DNA from: Paenisporosarcina antarctica
Lineage (GTDB): Bacteria; Bacillota; Bacilli; Bacillales_A; Planococcaceae
Length of the DNA: 64,000 nucleotides
Direction: 5' to 3'
NCBI RefSeq assembly: GCF_004367585.1
Contig: NZ_CP038015.1
Location: 373,501 to 437,500, forward strand
The notes beneath the pieces are model-generated. The model was not told the origin of the DNA and did no database searches. It saw only the letters and a program-made list of their open reading frames with translations. Below, piece by piece: positions 8,447-17,181 of this stretch. The position numbers were made by a program, and so were the translations under genes. The first letter of the stretch is position 1; every line of letters begins with the position of its first letter.

Positions 8447-9434
8447 ATACAAATACTCCTTTTTCAATCACACGGCCTAAACGACCAGTTGTTGTTTGTG
8501 AGAGACGAATAGATTGATAAACTGCTTCTTCCGTTGCTTCAATAGTACCTTGGAATAACTCATTCATTAACGGGTGATCATCTCGTAAAAATGACTGTGT
8601 TTCAAATGGATGGTCAGATTCATGAGCCACAGTATTAGCATTTGAGAAAGCGATGACGATATCCCCACTGCCGTTATGTATGTGTGTACCGGTTCGGCCG
8701 AGTCCTATTGCCGCTCGTTTTGCTAGTCTTTTCAATTGACGCGAATCGATAGGGGCATCAGTTGCGACGATGATGATGACAGATCCATCGGGCTTATCTA
8801 TTTTATCTTGCTCCCAATTGGAGATTTGACATTCTCCGGCTCTACCGAAGTTCGTCAACACTAGCACACCCAAAGTAAACGCATTATCTCCATGTTCAGC
8901 AATTCGAGATGAACTACCAATCCCCCCTTTAACTCCGTAACAAATCATGCCTTTACCAGCACCAACAGCTCCTTGTTGAAAACTTCCTGGAGCTGCTGCT
9001 TGTAATGCTTCAACGGCATGTTCAGGTCGAACGGCTAAAAGGCGCATTGAATTTAAATAACTGTCGTTGCACTCTCCGACAACAAGATTAAGTGAACTTG
9101 TGGAGTCCCCAATTGTTGGATTCTGCTCCAACATATATGAAAGAGTTCCTTCTAAAACGGCTCCAACACTAAATGTATTTGTGAGCATAATGGGTGATTC
9201 CATCAAACCCAATTCTTCAAGTTGAATAAGTCCAACTGTTTTCCCAAAGCCATTTAACACAAAGCTTGCAGCATGAACTTTCTGCAGAAAGGGGTTTCCT
9301 TCATGAGGCAAAATGGCTGTAACCCCTGTGCAAATTGAGTCTTGATCATTTATGCATTGATCTAAAGTAACATGTCCTACTTGTACACCTGGTACATCTG
9401 TAATTAAATTTAATGTACCTTTATTCAATTTCAT
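8445..9434 (-). CDS. P1 family (DmpA-like) peptidase
   Basis: 329-residue self-processing aminopeptidase/amidase of peptidase family P1 (DmpA/BapA), an Ntn-type fold. Family members cut themselves before a serine that becomes the N-terminal nucleophile; the matching site here is GGIGSSSR at 170-177. Also conserved are ITDVPGVQVGHVTL at the N-terminus, GAVGAGKG upstream of the nucleophile and RTGTHIHNGSGDIVIAFS in the beta subunit. No signal peptide, so cytoplasmic. ATG 9434 follows CAGGAG. A hairpin at 9447-9479 separates it from the upstream usp gene, so it is probably transcribed separately or by read-through. Substrate is unknown; members hydrolyse N-terminal D- or beta-amino acids. Confidence 0.88.
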   Translation of the reverse strand: MKLNKGTLNLITDVPGVQVGHVTLDQCINDQDSICTGVTAILPHEGNPFLQKVHAASFVLNGFGKTVGLIQLEELGLMESPIMLTNTFSVGAVLEGTLSYMLEQNPTIGDSTSSLNLVVGECNDSYLNSMRLLAVRPEHAVEALQAAAPGSFQQGAVGAGKGMICYGVKGGIGSSSRIAEHGDNAFTLGVLVLTNFGRAGECQISNWEQDKIDKPDGSVIIIVATDAPIDSRQLKRLAKRAAIGLGRTGTHIHNGSGDIVIAFSNANTVAHESDHPFETQSFLRDDHPLMNELFQGTIEATEEAVYQSIRLSQTTTGRLGRVIEKGVFV

Positions 9435-9446
9435 CAGCTCCTGAGA

Positions 9447-9480
9447 TAAAATAAAGACTGACCAATTAATGATCAGTCTA
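9447..9480 (-). terminator. usp terminator
   Basis: On the minus strand AGACTGATC / GGTCAGTCT with an ATTAATT loop and TTTATTTT behind; lies just upstream of the P1 peptidase start. Confidence 0.7.
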
Positions 9481-9487
9481 CATTTAA

Positions 9488-9907
9488 TTATTTTATTAAT
9501 AATACGGGTGAGTTTACACGTTTTGCCACTTTATGACTGACGCTACCAAGCACCATTTCTTGTAGCGTGTTGAGACCTCTACTGCCAATCACAACAACGT
9601 CATAATTTTCTTGGTTCGCATGTTCTACAATTACTGGACCTGCTTCACCATGCAATAATTTAATTTCAGTTGAGATACCTTTGGATGTGAACAATTCTTT
9701 AATGGGCATGATTTTGTTTTTGCGATCAATATGTAAATCCTCACTACTCATGTTATGAATGTCATTAGATCGCGCCTTATCGTAATCTAATACATAAAGT
9801 AGGGTTACATGTGAACCCTCAGTTGAGTTAGCTAAAAAAACAGCGTGAGAAGCTGCTCTCTTTGAATGTACAGAACCATCCACAGCGACTAGAATTTGTT
9901 TATACAT
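9488..9907 (-). CDS. UspA-family universal stress protein
   Basis: 139-residue single-domain Usp. The ATP-binding signature G-x2-G-x9-G-S is complete in GSRGLNTLQEMVLGSVS, and ILVAVDGS at the N-terminus supplies the conserved Asp, so it is the nucleotide-binding subtype. Such proteins accumulate under starvation or stress and probably act as ATP-dependent signalling proteins. ATG 9907 is preferred with GGGTGG 5 nt upstream; a GTG at 9916 overlaps that SD. I did not find a clear sigma-B promoter upstream, although the region before it is very AT-rich. Confidence 0.92.
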   Translation of the reverse strand: MYKQILVAVDGSVHSKRAASHAVFLANSTEGSHVTLLYVLDYDKARSNDIHNMSSEDLHIDRKNKIMPIKELFTSKGISTEIKLLHGEAGPVIVEHANQENYDVVVIGSRGLNTLQEMVLGSVSHKVAKRVNSPVLLIK

Positions 9908-10122
9908 ATATACCACCCTTAGAGTAATCTTTTACCATTCAAATTTGCTATTGAAAGTTCTCGAAATGAAGCAAAAGAAATGGCTTATATAATTTATATA
10001 TATTCTCTAATGTCTACTGAAAGTCCTTTTTTTATCTGAAATATTGAAATAATAAAGGCACAGAAGCTGATAATAGAGATGTTGTTTCACTTCTTCACAT
10101 GTAAATAGAGACATGAATGTCC

Positions 10123-10180
10123 TTGCTATTCAAACTTATCGAGCATATACTGAAATCAATAATCAAATGGACGTTTGAAT
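10123..10180 (+). promoter_or_regulatory. cadC promoter and probable CadC operator
   Basis: TTGCTA (10123-10128), 17-bp spacer and TATACT (10146-10151) are followed by an imperfect inverted repeat AATCAAATGGACGTTTGAAT (10161-10180) over the expected transcription start. ATTCAAA half-sites with dyad symmetry are typical for CadC/ArsR-group operators; another half-site lies in the spacer at 10129-10135. Confidence 0.6.
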
Positions 10181-10190
10181 GAGGGATGAT

Positions 10191-10559
10191 ATGATGAAAC
10201 CAGAAACATGCGAAGTAGTATGCGTTCATGAAGAAAATGTAAAATACGTTCAACAAAACTTGCCAGATTTAAAGGGAATATCCTTAATTTTTAAGGCCTT
10301 AGCAGATGAAACAAGATTGAAAATTTCATATGCATTAACACTTCAAAATGAATTATGTGTGTGCGATGTAGCAGCGATTATACAATCTTCAACCGCAACA
10401 GCTTCTCATCATTTACGCTATTTAAAAGATATCGATTTAGCTAAGTCAGAAAAAAGAGGCAAACTCGTATATTACCGCCTTGCCGATCATCACGTGAATC
10501 AGCTAGTAAAAATAGCGTTTGAACATGCGAAAGAAGGTGAAAAGATTGAAAGCACATGA
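10191..10559 (+). CDS. cadC: CadC-type metal-responsive ArsR repressor
   Basis: 122-residue winged-helix repressor that leaves its operator when Cd(II), Pb(II) or Zn(II) binds. The type-1 metal site of CadC is visible: an N-terminal Cys in PETCEVVC plus the helix motif ELCVCD. The recognition helix is STATASHHLRYLKD and the wing GKLVYYRLADHHV carries the Asp/His residues used as regulatory Zn site in alpha-5. ATG 10191 and 10194 both fit the SD GAGGG; an in-frame ATG at 10179 overlaps the operator. It overlaps cadA by about 14 nt, so both are one unit, autoregulated via 10161-10180. Confidence 0.93.
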   Translation: MMKPETCEVVCVHEENVKYVQQNLPDLKGISLIFKALADETRLKISYALTLQNELCVCDVAAIIQSSTATASHHLRYLKDIDLAKSEKRGKLVYYRLADHHVNQLVKIAFEHAKEGEKIEST

Positions 10560-12654
10560 ACAACAGGAATTCCGTTTAGAAAACTTAACATGTGCAAATT
10601 GTGCTATGAAGTTTGAAAAGAACATTCAATCCCTGCAAGAAGTTACCGAAGTCAACGTTAATTTTGGCGCATCAAAATTACGTGTTATCGGACCTGTAAC
10701 TGTTAAAGAGTTAGAAAAGGCAGGAGCATTTGATGGCATTAAAGTTATGCCAATAAATTCAAAGCGAACAATTGAATACAAATCTTTTTATAAACGAAAA
10801 GAAAATATCTTGACGTTTCTATCCTTAATTTTATTAGTAATAGGTTTAATTATTTCATTTCAAACGACTGAAGCAGACTCATATGCAATAGTCTTTTTTG
10901 CCTTATCCATGGCCATTGGTGGCTATGAAATGTTTTGGAGCGGGTTAAAAAACTTGTCTCGCTTCTATTTTGATATGAAAACACTCATGACCATCGCCAT
11001 CATTGGTGCTGCCATCATTGGGGAATGGCGTGAAGGTGCTGTGGTGGTATTTTTATTCGCAGTGAGTGAAGCACTTGAGGCTTACTCAATGACCAAAGCA
11101 CGTCAATCCATTCGTCAACTTATGGATATTGCCCCCGCACATGCGATTATTCGTAGAAATGGTGAAATGCTCGAGCTAGCAACGAAAGATATAATGATTG
11201 GCGATACGCTTGTTGTAAAACCAGGACAAAAAATTGCGATGGACGGGGAAGTATTGTCTGGTCATTCTTTCATTAATCAAGCGCCCATTACAGGGGAATC
11301 AATGCCTGTAGCAAAAGCAAGTGGAGACGAAGTGTTTGCAGGAACTTTAAACGAAGAAGGGGCTCTCGAAGTTCGTGTAACGAAACGAGTCGAAGATACA
11401 ACCATTGCGAAAATCATTCATTTAGTAGAAGAAGCACAGGGTGAAAAAGCACCATCGCAAAAATTTGTTGATCAATTTGCCAAGTATTACACTCCAATTA
11501 TTATTTTAATTGCGTTACTTGTTGCAGTTATCCCTCCTTTATATACAGGTGATTGGCAAGTTTGGATATATCAAGGTCTTGCTGTATTAGTAGTTGGTTG
11601 TCCTTGTGCGCTCGTTGTTTCAACACCGGTAGCTATTGTTACAGCAATAGGTAATGCGGCGAAACAAGGTGTCTTAATCAAAGGAGGCATTCATTTAGAA
11701 GAAATGGGTCGCTTGCAAGCCATTGCTTTTGATAAAACAGGCACCTTAACAAAAGGTTTTCCAGAAGTAACCAACTTATCAATAGAAGCTTCTTTTACAG
11801 AAAGGGAAGTCATTCAAAAAGTGGCGTCAGTCGAAGCGTATTCAGGTCACCCAATAGCACGAGCGATCGTGACATATGCGTCAGTTCAAAATATAGAGCA
11901 CTCACCAGTTGAAAATTTCCATTCAGTTACTGGTAAAGGTGTGAATGCCACAGTTGATGGAATAGAAGTCGCTATTGGTAGTTTGAAATGGGCAGAAGAA
12001 TCTACGACAATTACAGTTGATGTAAAGGCAGACGTAGAAATGCTTCAACAACAAGGGAAATCGGTGATGGTCGTTCTTTTCAATCATCAATATGCTGGTC
12101 ATTTAGCTGTAGCAGATGCGATAAGAGAAACCAGTCCAACCATTATAAAGAAATTAAGAGAACTTGGGATTAAGCATATGGTTATGTTAACCGGAGATCA
12201 TCCAATAACAGCTGCCGCGATAGCTCAAATGTTGAATTTGACGGACGTCAGAGCAGGATTAATGCCAGATGAAAAACTACATGCGGTAAAAGAATTACGT
12301 AGTGAATTCGGGCGTGTGGCTATGGTTGGAGATGGCATGAATGACGCTCCAGCACTTGCTGCCGCAACGGTTGGTATCGCAATGGGTGGAGCTGGAACTG
12401 ATGCAGCACTTGAAACGGCAGATGTTGCTTTAATGGCTGATGATTTAGAAAAACTTCCTTACACCATTCAATTAAGTCGAAAAGCATTGCGTATTATTAA
12501 AGAAAACATTATGTTTGCTTTAGGCTTAAAAATAATAGCGTTGCTGCTGATCATTCCTGGATGGTTAACTCTTTGGATTGCAATATTTGCAGATATGGGT
12601 GCGACGTTACTTGTTGTTTTGAACTCAATGAGGTTACTGCGCATTCAAAAATAA
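10546..12654 (+). CDS. cadA: Cd2+/Zn2+/Pb2+-exporting P1B ATPase
   Basis: 702-residue heavy-metal efflux pump, the same length as B. subtilis CadA. One N-terminal heavy-metal-associated domain with LTCANCA (CxxC); TM helices; actuator motif ITGESMP; metal-channel motif CPC in VVGCPCALVVSTP; phosphorylation site DKTGTLTKG; HP locus SGHPIARAI; hinge GDGMNDAPAL. The CPC motif and adjacent cadC favour divalent soft metals over copper. TTG 10546 follows AAGAAGGTG and is preferred over the upstream in-frame TTG 10519, which lies deep in cadC. It acts in the cytoplasmic membrane. There is no terminator before the next gene 18 bp away, so some co-transcription is possible. Confidence 0.93.
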   Translation: MKAHEQQEFRLENLTCANCAMKFEKNIQSLQEVTEVNVNFGASKLRVIGPVTVKELEKAGAFDGIKVMPINSKRTIEYKSFYKRKENILTFLSLILLVIGLIISFQTTEADSYAIVFFALSMAIGGYEMFWSGLKNLSRFYFDMKTLMTIAIIGAAIIGEWREGAVVVFLFAVSEALEAYSMTKARQSIRQLMDIAPAHAIIRRNGEMLELATKDIMIGDTLVVKPGQKIAMDGEVLSGHSFINQAPITGESMPVAKASGDEVFAGTLNEEGALEVRVTKRVEDTTIAKIIHLVEEAQGEKAPSQKFVDQFAKYYTPIIILIALLVAVIPPLYTGDWQVWIYQGLAVLVVGCPCALVVSTPVAIVTAIGNAAKQGVLIKGGIHLEEMGRLQAIAFDKTGTLTKGFPEVTNLSIEASFTEREVIQKVASVEAYSGHPIARAIVTYASVQNIEHSPVENFHSVTGKGVNATVDGIEVAIGSLKWAEESTTITVDVKADVEMLQQQGKSVMVVLFNHQYAGHLAVADAIRETSPTIIKKLRELGIKHMVMLTGDHPITAAAIAQMLNLTDVRAGLMPDEKLHAVKELRSEFGRVAMVGDGMNDAPALAAATVGIAMGGAGTDAALETADVALMADDLEKLPYTIQLSRKALRIIKENIMFALGLKIIALLLIIPGWLTLWIAIFADMGATLLVVLNSMRLLRIQK

Positions 12655-12672
12655 CGCAGTTCGGGGGGAATT

Positions 12673-13791
12673 ATGCGATTAACAGAGTGGACAATGGAAG
12701 AGCAAGAACAATTAATACATTTTATGACTACGAACACATGGCCATATCATGGTAATTCGAATCCTGCGAGGGAAATTATCGAAAAAGCAATTGAAGAAGG
12801 CGGCTATGAATCAGACGAAGTCAAAACCTTTTGGGTCGAAAATGAAGAACAACAAAAAGTAGGAATTGTTAAAGTGTTTGATTTACAAGATGAAATTCCT
12901 GTCTTTGACTTACGTATCGCAGAAAGTCACCGCGGCCATGGTTATGGACCAGCTGCACTTAAAAAAGTAGCTGAGTACGTATTTAATCTAGCTGAAAAGA
13001 AAATTCGTGTAGAAGGTCATACACGTCAAGATAACTTTGCGATGCGAAAAACATTTGAACGAGCAGGATTTGTAAAAGAAGGACATTTGCGTAAAGCCTG
13101 GTTTTCACCAAAAGAAAGTTCTTATTACGATGCCATCACGTATGGTATTACAAGAGAAGATTTTATAGAAGGCACAACAACGCCTGTCTTGTGGGAGGAT
13201 CAACAGGGGACGGAACAAGCACAAACAAAAGTTCATATTTCAATGCGCACATTCCCGGATTCATTTGAATCTGAGCGGTTATTAATTCGTGCACCAAAAG
13301 TAGAAGATGCTCCAGTCGTTTGGGAAAGCATTAAAATTTCGCATAAAGCATTAAAACCATGGATGCCATGGGCTCAAAAAAATGAGAAAATCGAAGTTAC
13401 GACTGAAAACTTAAGACAAGCAGCCGCGGATTTCATAACAAGAAAAGATCTACGACTTCATTTGTTTTTAAAAGAAACGGGTGAGTTTATTGGGTCAAGC
13501 GGCTTTCATCGTATTAATTGGGATATTCCAAAAGTTGAGATTGGCTACTGGTTAGACAGTCGTTTCGAAGGAAAAGGCTATATGACCGAAGCGGCCGAAC
13601 GTTTAACTGAGTTTGCATTTGAGGAACTTGGTGCGAGAAGAGTAGAAATCCGTTGTGAGACAGACAATGTAAGAAGTCGAGCGGTGGCTGAAAGATTAAA
13701 ATTCACATTAGAAGGAATACTAAAACAAGATTCGCTTTCATCAGATGGAAAATATGTTCGTGATACGTGCATTTACGCGAAAATAAAATAA
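12673..13791 (+). CDS. Two-domain GNAT acetyltransferase
   Basis: 372 residues comprising two acetyltransferase domains in tandem. Domain 1 (about 1-165) has the acetyl-CoA loop in RIAESHRGHGYGPAAL and NFAMRKTFERAGF. Domain 2 (about 190-372) is of the RimJ/RimL type, starting SERLLIRAPKVEDA, with IGYWLDSRFEGKGYMTEA and VRSRAVAERLKFTLEG. Both CoA-binding regions look intact. RBS GGGGGGAA precedes ATG 12673. It is 18 bp downstream of cadA and ends at a strong terminator. RimJ/L relatives acetylate protein N-termini or small amines; the substrate here is unknown. Confidence 0.88.
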   Translation: MRLTEWTMEEQEQLIHFMTTNTWPYHGNSNPAREIIEKAIEEGGYESDEVKTFWVENEEQQKVGIVKVFDLQDEIPVFDLRIAESHRGHGYGPAALKKVAEYVFNLAEKKIRVEGHTRQDNFAMRKTFERAGFVKEGHLRKAWFSPKESSYYDAITYGITREDFIEGTTTPVLWEDQQGTEQAQTKVHISMRTFPDSFESERLLIRAPKVEDAPVVWESIKISHKALKPWMPWAQKNEKIEVTTENLRQAAADFITRKDLRLHLFLKETGEFIGSSGFHRINWDIPKVEIGYWLDSRFEGKGYMTEAAERLTEFAFEELGARRVEIRCETDNVRSRAVAERLKFTLEGILKQDSLSSDGKYVRDTCIYAKIK

Positions 13792-13792
13792 T

Positions 13793-13829
13793 AAAAGGGA
13801 TGTCCAAATTAGCGGACATCCCTTTTATG
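13793..13829. terminator. Bidirectional terminator
   Basis: Stem AAAAGGGATGTCC / GGACATCCCTTTT with loop AAATTAGC, between the double-GNAT gene and the converging lmo0937-type gene. Confidence 0.85.
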
Positions 13830-13985
13830 TTACAGTTTTCGTTTACCTGATATTAATTGTACGATTAATACTATACCTGCAATCAATAATATTAAGTGAA
13901 TTAAACCTCCGCCAATTTTAAGTACAAGTCCGAGTACCCAAATAACGATTAATACAACGATAATCATCCATAAAATTCTGCCCAT
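13830..13985 (-). CDS. lmo0937-family small membrane protein
   Basis: 51-residue hydrophobic peptide (DUF5670/lmo0937-like) with two short TM segments around LKIGGGLIHL, the family hallmark, and a basic tail SGKRKL. Start ATG 13985 has AGAGGA 9 nt upstream. A very good sigma-B promoter sits at 14027-14051, in agreement with the stress control known for lmo0937 in Listeria. The molecular role of the family is unknown. It converges with the double-GNAT gene at a shared terminator. Confidence 0.85.
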   Translation of the reverse strand: MGRILWMIIVVLIVIWVLGLVLKIGGGLIHLILLIAGIVLIVQLISGKRKL

Positions 13986-14026
13986 ATAAATTCATCCTCT
14001 CTTCTTAAAGCGTTGCTAATAATAAT

Positions 14027-14051
14027 TTACCCCATAATACTTAAGATAAAC
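14027..14051 (-). promoter_or_regulatory. Sigma-B promoter of the lmo0937-like gene
   Basis: Minus strand GTTTAT (14051-14046), 13-bp spacer, GGGTAA (14032-14027); 10 of 12 positions match GTTTAA-GGGTAT. About 42 bp before the start codon. Confidence 0.75.
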
Positions 14052-14159
14052 TAGTTAGATAAAAATCCAATAAAATAGAGCAGTTCATTCCCATACATTT
14101 GAGAACAGTAAGCGACTATAGTACACTTATATAAGCTATGGGAAGAGAGGACAGAGTGA

Positions 14160-14570
14160 ATGCCGACACCTAGTATGGAAGATCATATCGAACAAATATA
14201 TATTTTAATTGAACAAAAAGGATATGCACGTGTTTCGGATATCGCTGAATCTCTTTCAGTACTTCCATCTTCTGTAACAAAAATGGTTCAAAAACTAGAC
14301 AAAGACGGATACTTGATATATGAGCGATACCGAGGGCTAATGTTAACATCAAAAGGTTTGAAATTAGGGAAGCGTTTAGTTCAGCGTCATGATTTGTTGG
14401 AACAATTTCTACGTTTAATTGGCGTGCAGGAAGACAAAATATATAAAGATGTAGAAGGAATTGAGCATCACTTAAGTTGGAATTCCATTGAGCGAATTGG
14501 AGACTTAATTCAAGTGATGGAAGCGGATCCTGATTTTCTTATGAAGTTAGAAAAACTCAAAGAGCAGTAA
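14160..14570 (+). CDS. mntR: Manganese-responsive repressor MntR
   Basis: 136-residue DtxR-family regulator that binds Mn(II) and represses manganese uptake genes. All six metal ligands of B. subtilis MntR are at identical positions: Asp8, Glu11, His77, Glu99, Glu102, His103. The N-terminal winged helix contains [23 protein letters not shown]. Start ATG 14160 follows GAGAGGA. No manganese transporter is adjacent, so targets must lie elsewhere. The next gene (cvfB) starts about 35 bp downstream without an obvious terminator. Confidence 0.96.
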   Translation: MPTPSMEDHIEQIYILIEQKGYARVSDIAESLSVLPSSVTKMVQKLDKDGYLIYERYRGLMLTSKGLKLGKRLVQRHDLLEQFLRLIGVQEDKIYKDVEGIEHHLSWNSIERIGDLIQVMEADPDFLMKLEKLKEQ

Positions 14571-14605
14571 AAAAGATGAATGAAAATGCGAAAGGAGTGT
14601 CCAGT

Positions 14606-15472
14606 ATGAGTGAATTATTATCAGGAGAAATTGTTGACTTGCAAGTAAAGTCTCAAGAATCTTCTAAATGGATATTATCCAACGGAGAAATTGAAGTATC
14701 GATTAACGAGTCTGAAGCACCAGAAGAAGTTCAGATAGGCGATACAATTAAAGTGTTTTTATTTAAAGACCGTCGAGGCAACTTAAGTGCAACGTCCTCA
14801 TTACCACAAATTACAAAAGGTGTGTATGGTTGGGCGAGAGTCATTAAAACTGAAGAACGTGTAGGTTCATATGTAGATATCGGTAGCTCACGTGAAGTTC
14901 TTGTAAAAAGTTTTGATTTGCCAGTAATTACCCAACTTTGGCCAACTACTGGTGATCATCTATATATGACTTTAAGAACAGATTATCTAGGCGATTTATA
15001 TGGTCGTTTAATAACAGAAGAAAAAGTTATAGAGACGTTTATTGAGGCTCCTACAACAGTATCCAATGAAAACTTAAAAGCTAGAGCGTATCGTTTACTG
15101 CCAGTTGGATCATTTTTAATTACCGTACCTGAAGGATACAGAATATTTGTTCACCACACTGAACAAATGGCTGAGCCTCGTTTAGGTGAAGAAGTAGAAG
15201 TTCGGGTAATTGGCATAAAAGAAGATGGGTCATTAAATGGCTCAATGTTACCGCGTAAACAAGAAAGATTAATGGACGATGCGGAAACTTTATATCGCTA
15301 TTTACAAGATGTAGGCGGTAAAATGCCATTTACAGACAAATCATCTCCAGACGAAATTTTCGAGATGTTTAAATTGAGTAAAGCCTCATTTAAACGTGCT
15401 TTAGGAAAACTAATGAAAGAAAGAAAAATCGAACAAAAAGATGGTTGGACTATAGTCAAGTCTGACATTTAG
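14606..15472 (+). CDS. cvfB: CvfB/YitL S1-domain RNA-binding protein
   Basis: 288-residue protein of the CvfB family: three S1-like OB folds (about 1-210) followed by a winged-helix module (about 225-288; SPDEIFEMFKLSKASFKRALGKLMKE). In Staphylococcus aureus CvfB binds RNA and affects virulence gene expression; in Bacillus the homolog is YitL. Start ATG 14606 has AAAGGAGTG 7 nt upstream; the frame is also open from an ATG at 14576 without an SD. Probably co-transcribed with mntR. Confidence 0.9.
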   Translation: MSELLSGEIVDLQVKSQESSKWILSNGEIEVSINESEAPEEVQIGDTIKVFLFKDRRGNLSATSSLPQITKGVYGWARVIKTEERVGSYVDIGSSREVLVKSFDLPVITQLWPTTGDHLYMTLRTDYLGDLYGRLITEEKVIETFIEAPTTVSNENLKARAYRLLPVGSFLITVPEGYRIFVHHTEQMAEPRLGEEVEVRVIGIKEDGSLNGSMLPRKQERLMDDAETLYRYLQDVGGKMPFTDKSSPDEIFEMFKLSKASFKRALGKLMKERKIEQKDGWTIVKSDI

Positions 15473-15484
15473 CTTTTAAAACTG

Positions 15485-15538
15485 GTACAAGAAGATTGGG
15501 GAGATTAAAGGCTCACCGAAACTTTTTGTACCTTTTCT
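15485..15538 (+). terminator. Possible long-loop terminator after cvfB
   Basis: GGTACAA and TTGTACC arms 35 nt apart followed by TTTTCTTC. The loop is long for an efficient terminator. Confidence 0.35.
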
Positions 15539-15624
15539 TCGTATTATCAAGAGACTAGCATTTTTCCGAAAAAAATTTGCTTGTCCAAAATGAAAGAAAA
15601 GTTGTTTTGAGAGGAGAATTTTCT

Positions 15625-16536
15625 ATGAAAAAGAATATTGTACGTTTTGCTTCAATTTTACTTGTAGCTTCATTGCTTATGCCTTCAGTAGCTCTAGGAA
15701 GCACTGGCTCATCGTCTGATGACGGGATAAATGAAAAATTCGGATTACCGATTGTGGTATATGGAGCAGACTTAACAGAAACAGAAAAACAAAGTGTTAA
15801 AGATAGCCTAGATGTAAAAAATGAGTCTGAAGTAGAAGAAATTTCAGTGACAGGCGAAGATTTAGTGAACTACATTAAAGATGGAGATTCATCAGCTCGC
15901 ATGTTCTCATCTGCTAAAATTACGCGTCAAGATGCCGGTAAAGGGTTAGTAATCGACATTGTGACTGAAGATAACATCACACAAGTAACAGCTGAGATGT
16001 ACGAAAATGCAATGTTAACAGCTGGAATTGAAGATGCTATAGTTGAAGTCGCGGCTCCCAAAAAAGTAACAGGTCATTCTGCTTTAGTAGGGATTTATAA
16101 AGCCTATGAAGTTAGTGGAGAAACACTCGACAAGGAACGCACAGATGTAGCGAATGAAGAACTTTCAGTGGCAACTATTCTAGCGGACAAGTCAGGAATT
16201 GACGAAGCCAAAGTAAGTGAACTTTTAACAGAGATTAAAAAAGATATTGCTGAATTAAACCCAGCAACTAAAGAAGACGTTGAAAAAATTGTACAAGACC
16301 AACTAACGAAGCTACAAATTGAGTTAAGCCCAGAAGATCGTCAATTATTAATTGATTTAATGGATCGCATTCGTAAACTGGACATTGATTTTAGTAAGTG
16401 GTCAGATCAATTAAATGATTTAAGTAAAACGATTGAAGATAAAATCGGTAATATCGTTGATAATGAAGGTTTTTGGCAAAGTGTTAAAAACTTTTTTAAC
16501 AACCTAATTGATTCAATACGTTCTATGTTTAACTAA
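15625..16536 (+). CDS. YpuA-like exported DUF1002 protein
   Basis: 303-residue DUF1002 protein related to B. subtilis YpuA. A signal peptide covers about residues 1-24 (lysines, hydrophobic core, VALG). The family core follows: VVYGADLTETEKQSVKDSL, ITQVTAEMYENAMLTAGI and GHSALVGIYKAYEVSGE. The C-terminal third is helical and acidic and ends in an amphipathic segment FWQSVKNFFNNLIDSIRSMF. It should act outside the membrane. Start ATG 15625 follows GAGGAG. Function of the family is unknown. Monocistronic with a very strong terminator. Confidence 0.88.
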   Translation: MKKNIVRFASILLVASLLMPSVALGSTGSSSDDGINEKFGLPIVVYGADLTETEKQSVKDSLDVKNESEVEEISVTGEDLVNYIKDGDSSARMFSSAKITRQDAGKGLVIDIVTEDNITQVTAEMYENAMLTAGIEDAIVEVAAPKKVTGHSALVGIYKAYEVSGETLDKERTDVANEELSVATILADKSGIDEAKVSELLTEIKKDIAELNPATKEDVEKIVQDQLTKLQIELSPEDRQLLIDLMDRIRKLDIDFSKWSDQLNDLSKTIEDKIGNIVDNEGFWQSVKNFFNNLIDSIRSMFN

Positions 16537-16580
16537 AACCTCCTCTCATGGAGGTTACGGATTGCTTTGTAAAGCACAAC

Positions 16581-16630
16581 TAAAGAGAAGTGCATGGTGA
16601 CTTTTGTCACCTTGCACTTCTCTTTTTTCT
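16581..16630 (+). terminator. YpuA-gene terminator
   Basis: Stem AAAGAGAAGTGCA-T-GGTGAC / GTCACC-TT-GCACTTCTCTTT with a TTTT loop and a T-run; very stable. Confidence 0.9.
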
Positions 16631-16728
16631 ATAGGCAATGTGCATCCTTCGCTAGACGAATACTTTAACTGGCATAGTTATTAACTTTGGTCTATGAGAG
16701 AATAGACACTTTCCATTTAGAAAATAGG

Positions 16729-16757
16729 GTGCCGATGAATCAATTTCGGCAACTTTT
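16729..16757 (+). terminator. Hairpin with T-tract in gene-poor region
   Basis: GTGCCGA / TCGGCAAC arms around TGAATCAATT followed by TTTTTAC. It could terminate a short transcript; what would be transcribed is not clear. Confidence 0.4.
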
Positions 16758-16837
16758 TACTTTATTTAAGTGTTTGCCACACCATAACGTGCTTCGCATC
16801 ATCAAAAGATTAGGTTTTAGTATCGAGCGATAACTCA

Positions 16838-16928
16838 GTTGTAATTATTGGGGGTGACGTTGTAAATATGGAAGGTAATGTTGTAAATATAGGCCTTCAC
16901 GTTGTAAAAATTGTGATCCACGTTGTAA
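16838..16928 (+). repeat. Five GTTGTAA heptamers at exact 21-bp spacing
   Basis: GTTGTAA begins at 16838, 16859, 16880, 16901 and 16922, each 21 bp apart (two helical turns). Flanks are partly conserved (ACGTTGTAAATA in the middle copies). Read in one frame it gives heptapeptides starting Val-Val (VVIIGGD, VVNMEGN, VVNIGLH, VVKIVIH, VVIVKFR). Confidence 0.8.
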
Positions 16929-17181
16929 TAGTTAAATTTCGGGAATTTACTAACCGGTTATTATGTGAAACTTTATAACGTTATCAATTTATCGTAAGTC
17001 ACAGCACGTATTGTCGATATTCAAAATCCAAACTATTTATCCATAGTGATGTGGAACCTATTTAGGGTATACACTTTGTAGCTCACATCTGTAGTGTTTC
17101 CGTTCAAAGCGATCTGCAACCGACTGTTGTTTACAGTGCACTGCATTTCTGTCAGATGTAATGTAAATGAAATCACATGAA

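Noticed and set aside
16814..16981. A 44-plus codon frame through the 21-bp array
   Set aside because: Opens after a stop with no start codon until an internal ATG that lacks a properly spaced SD; repeat spacing alone explains the open frame.
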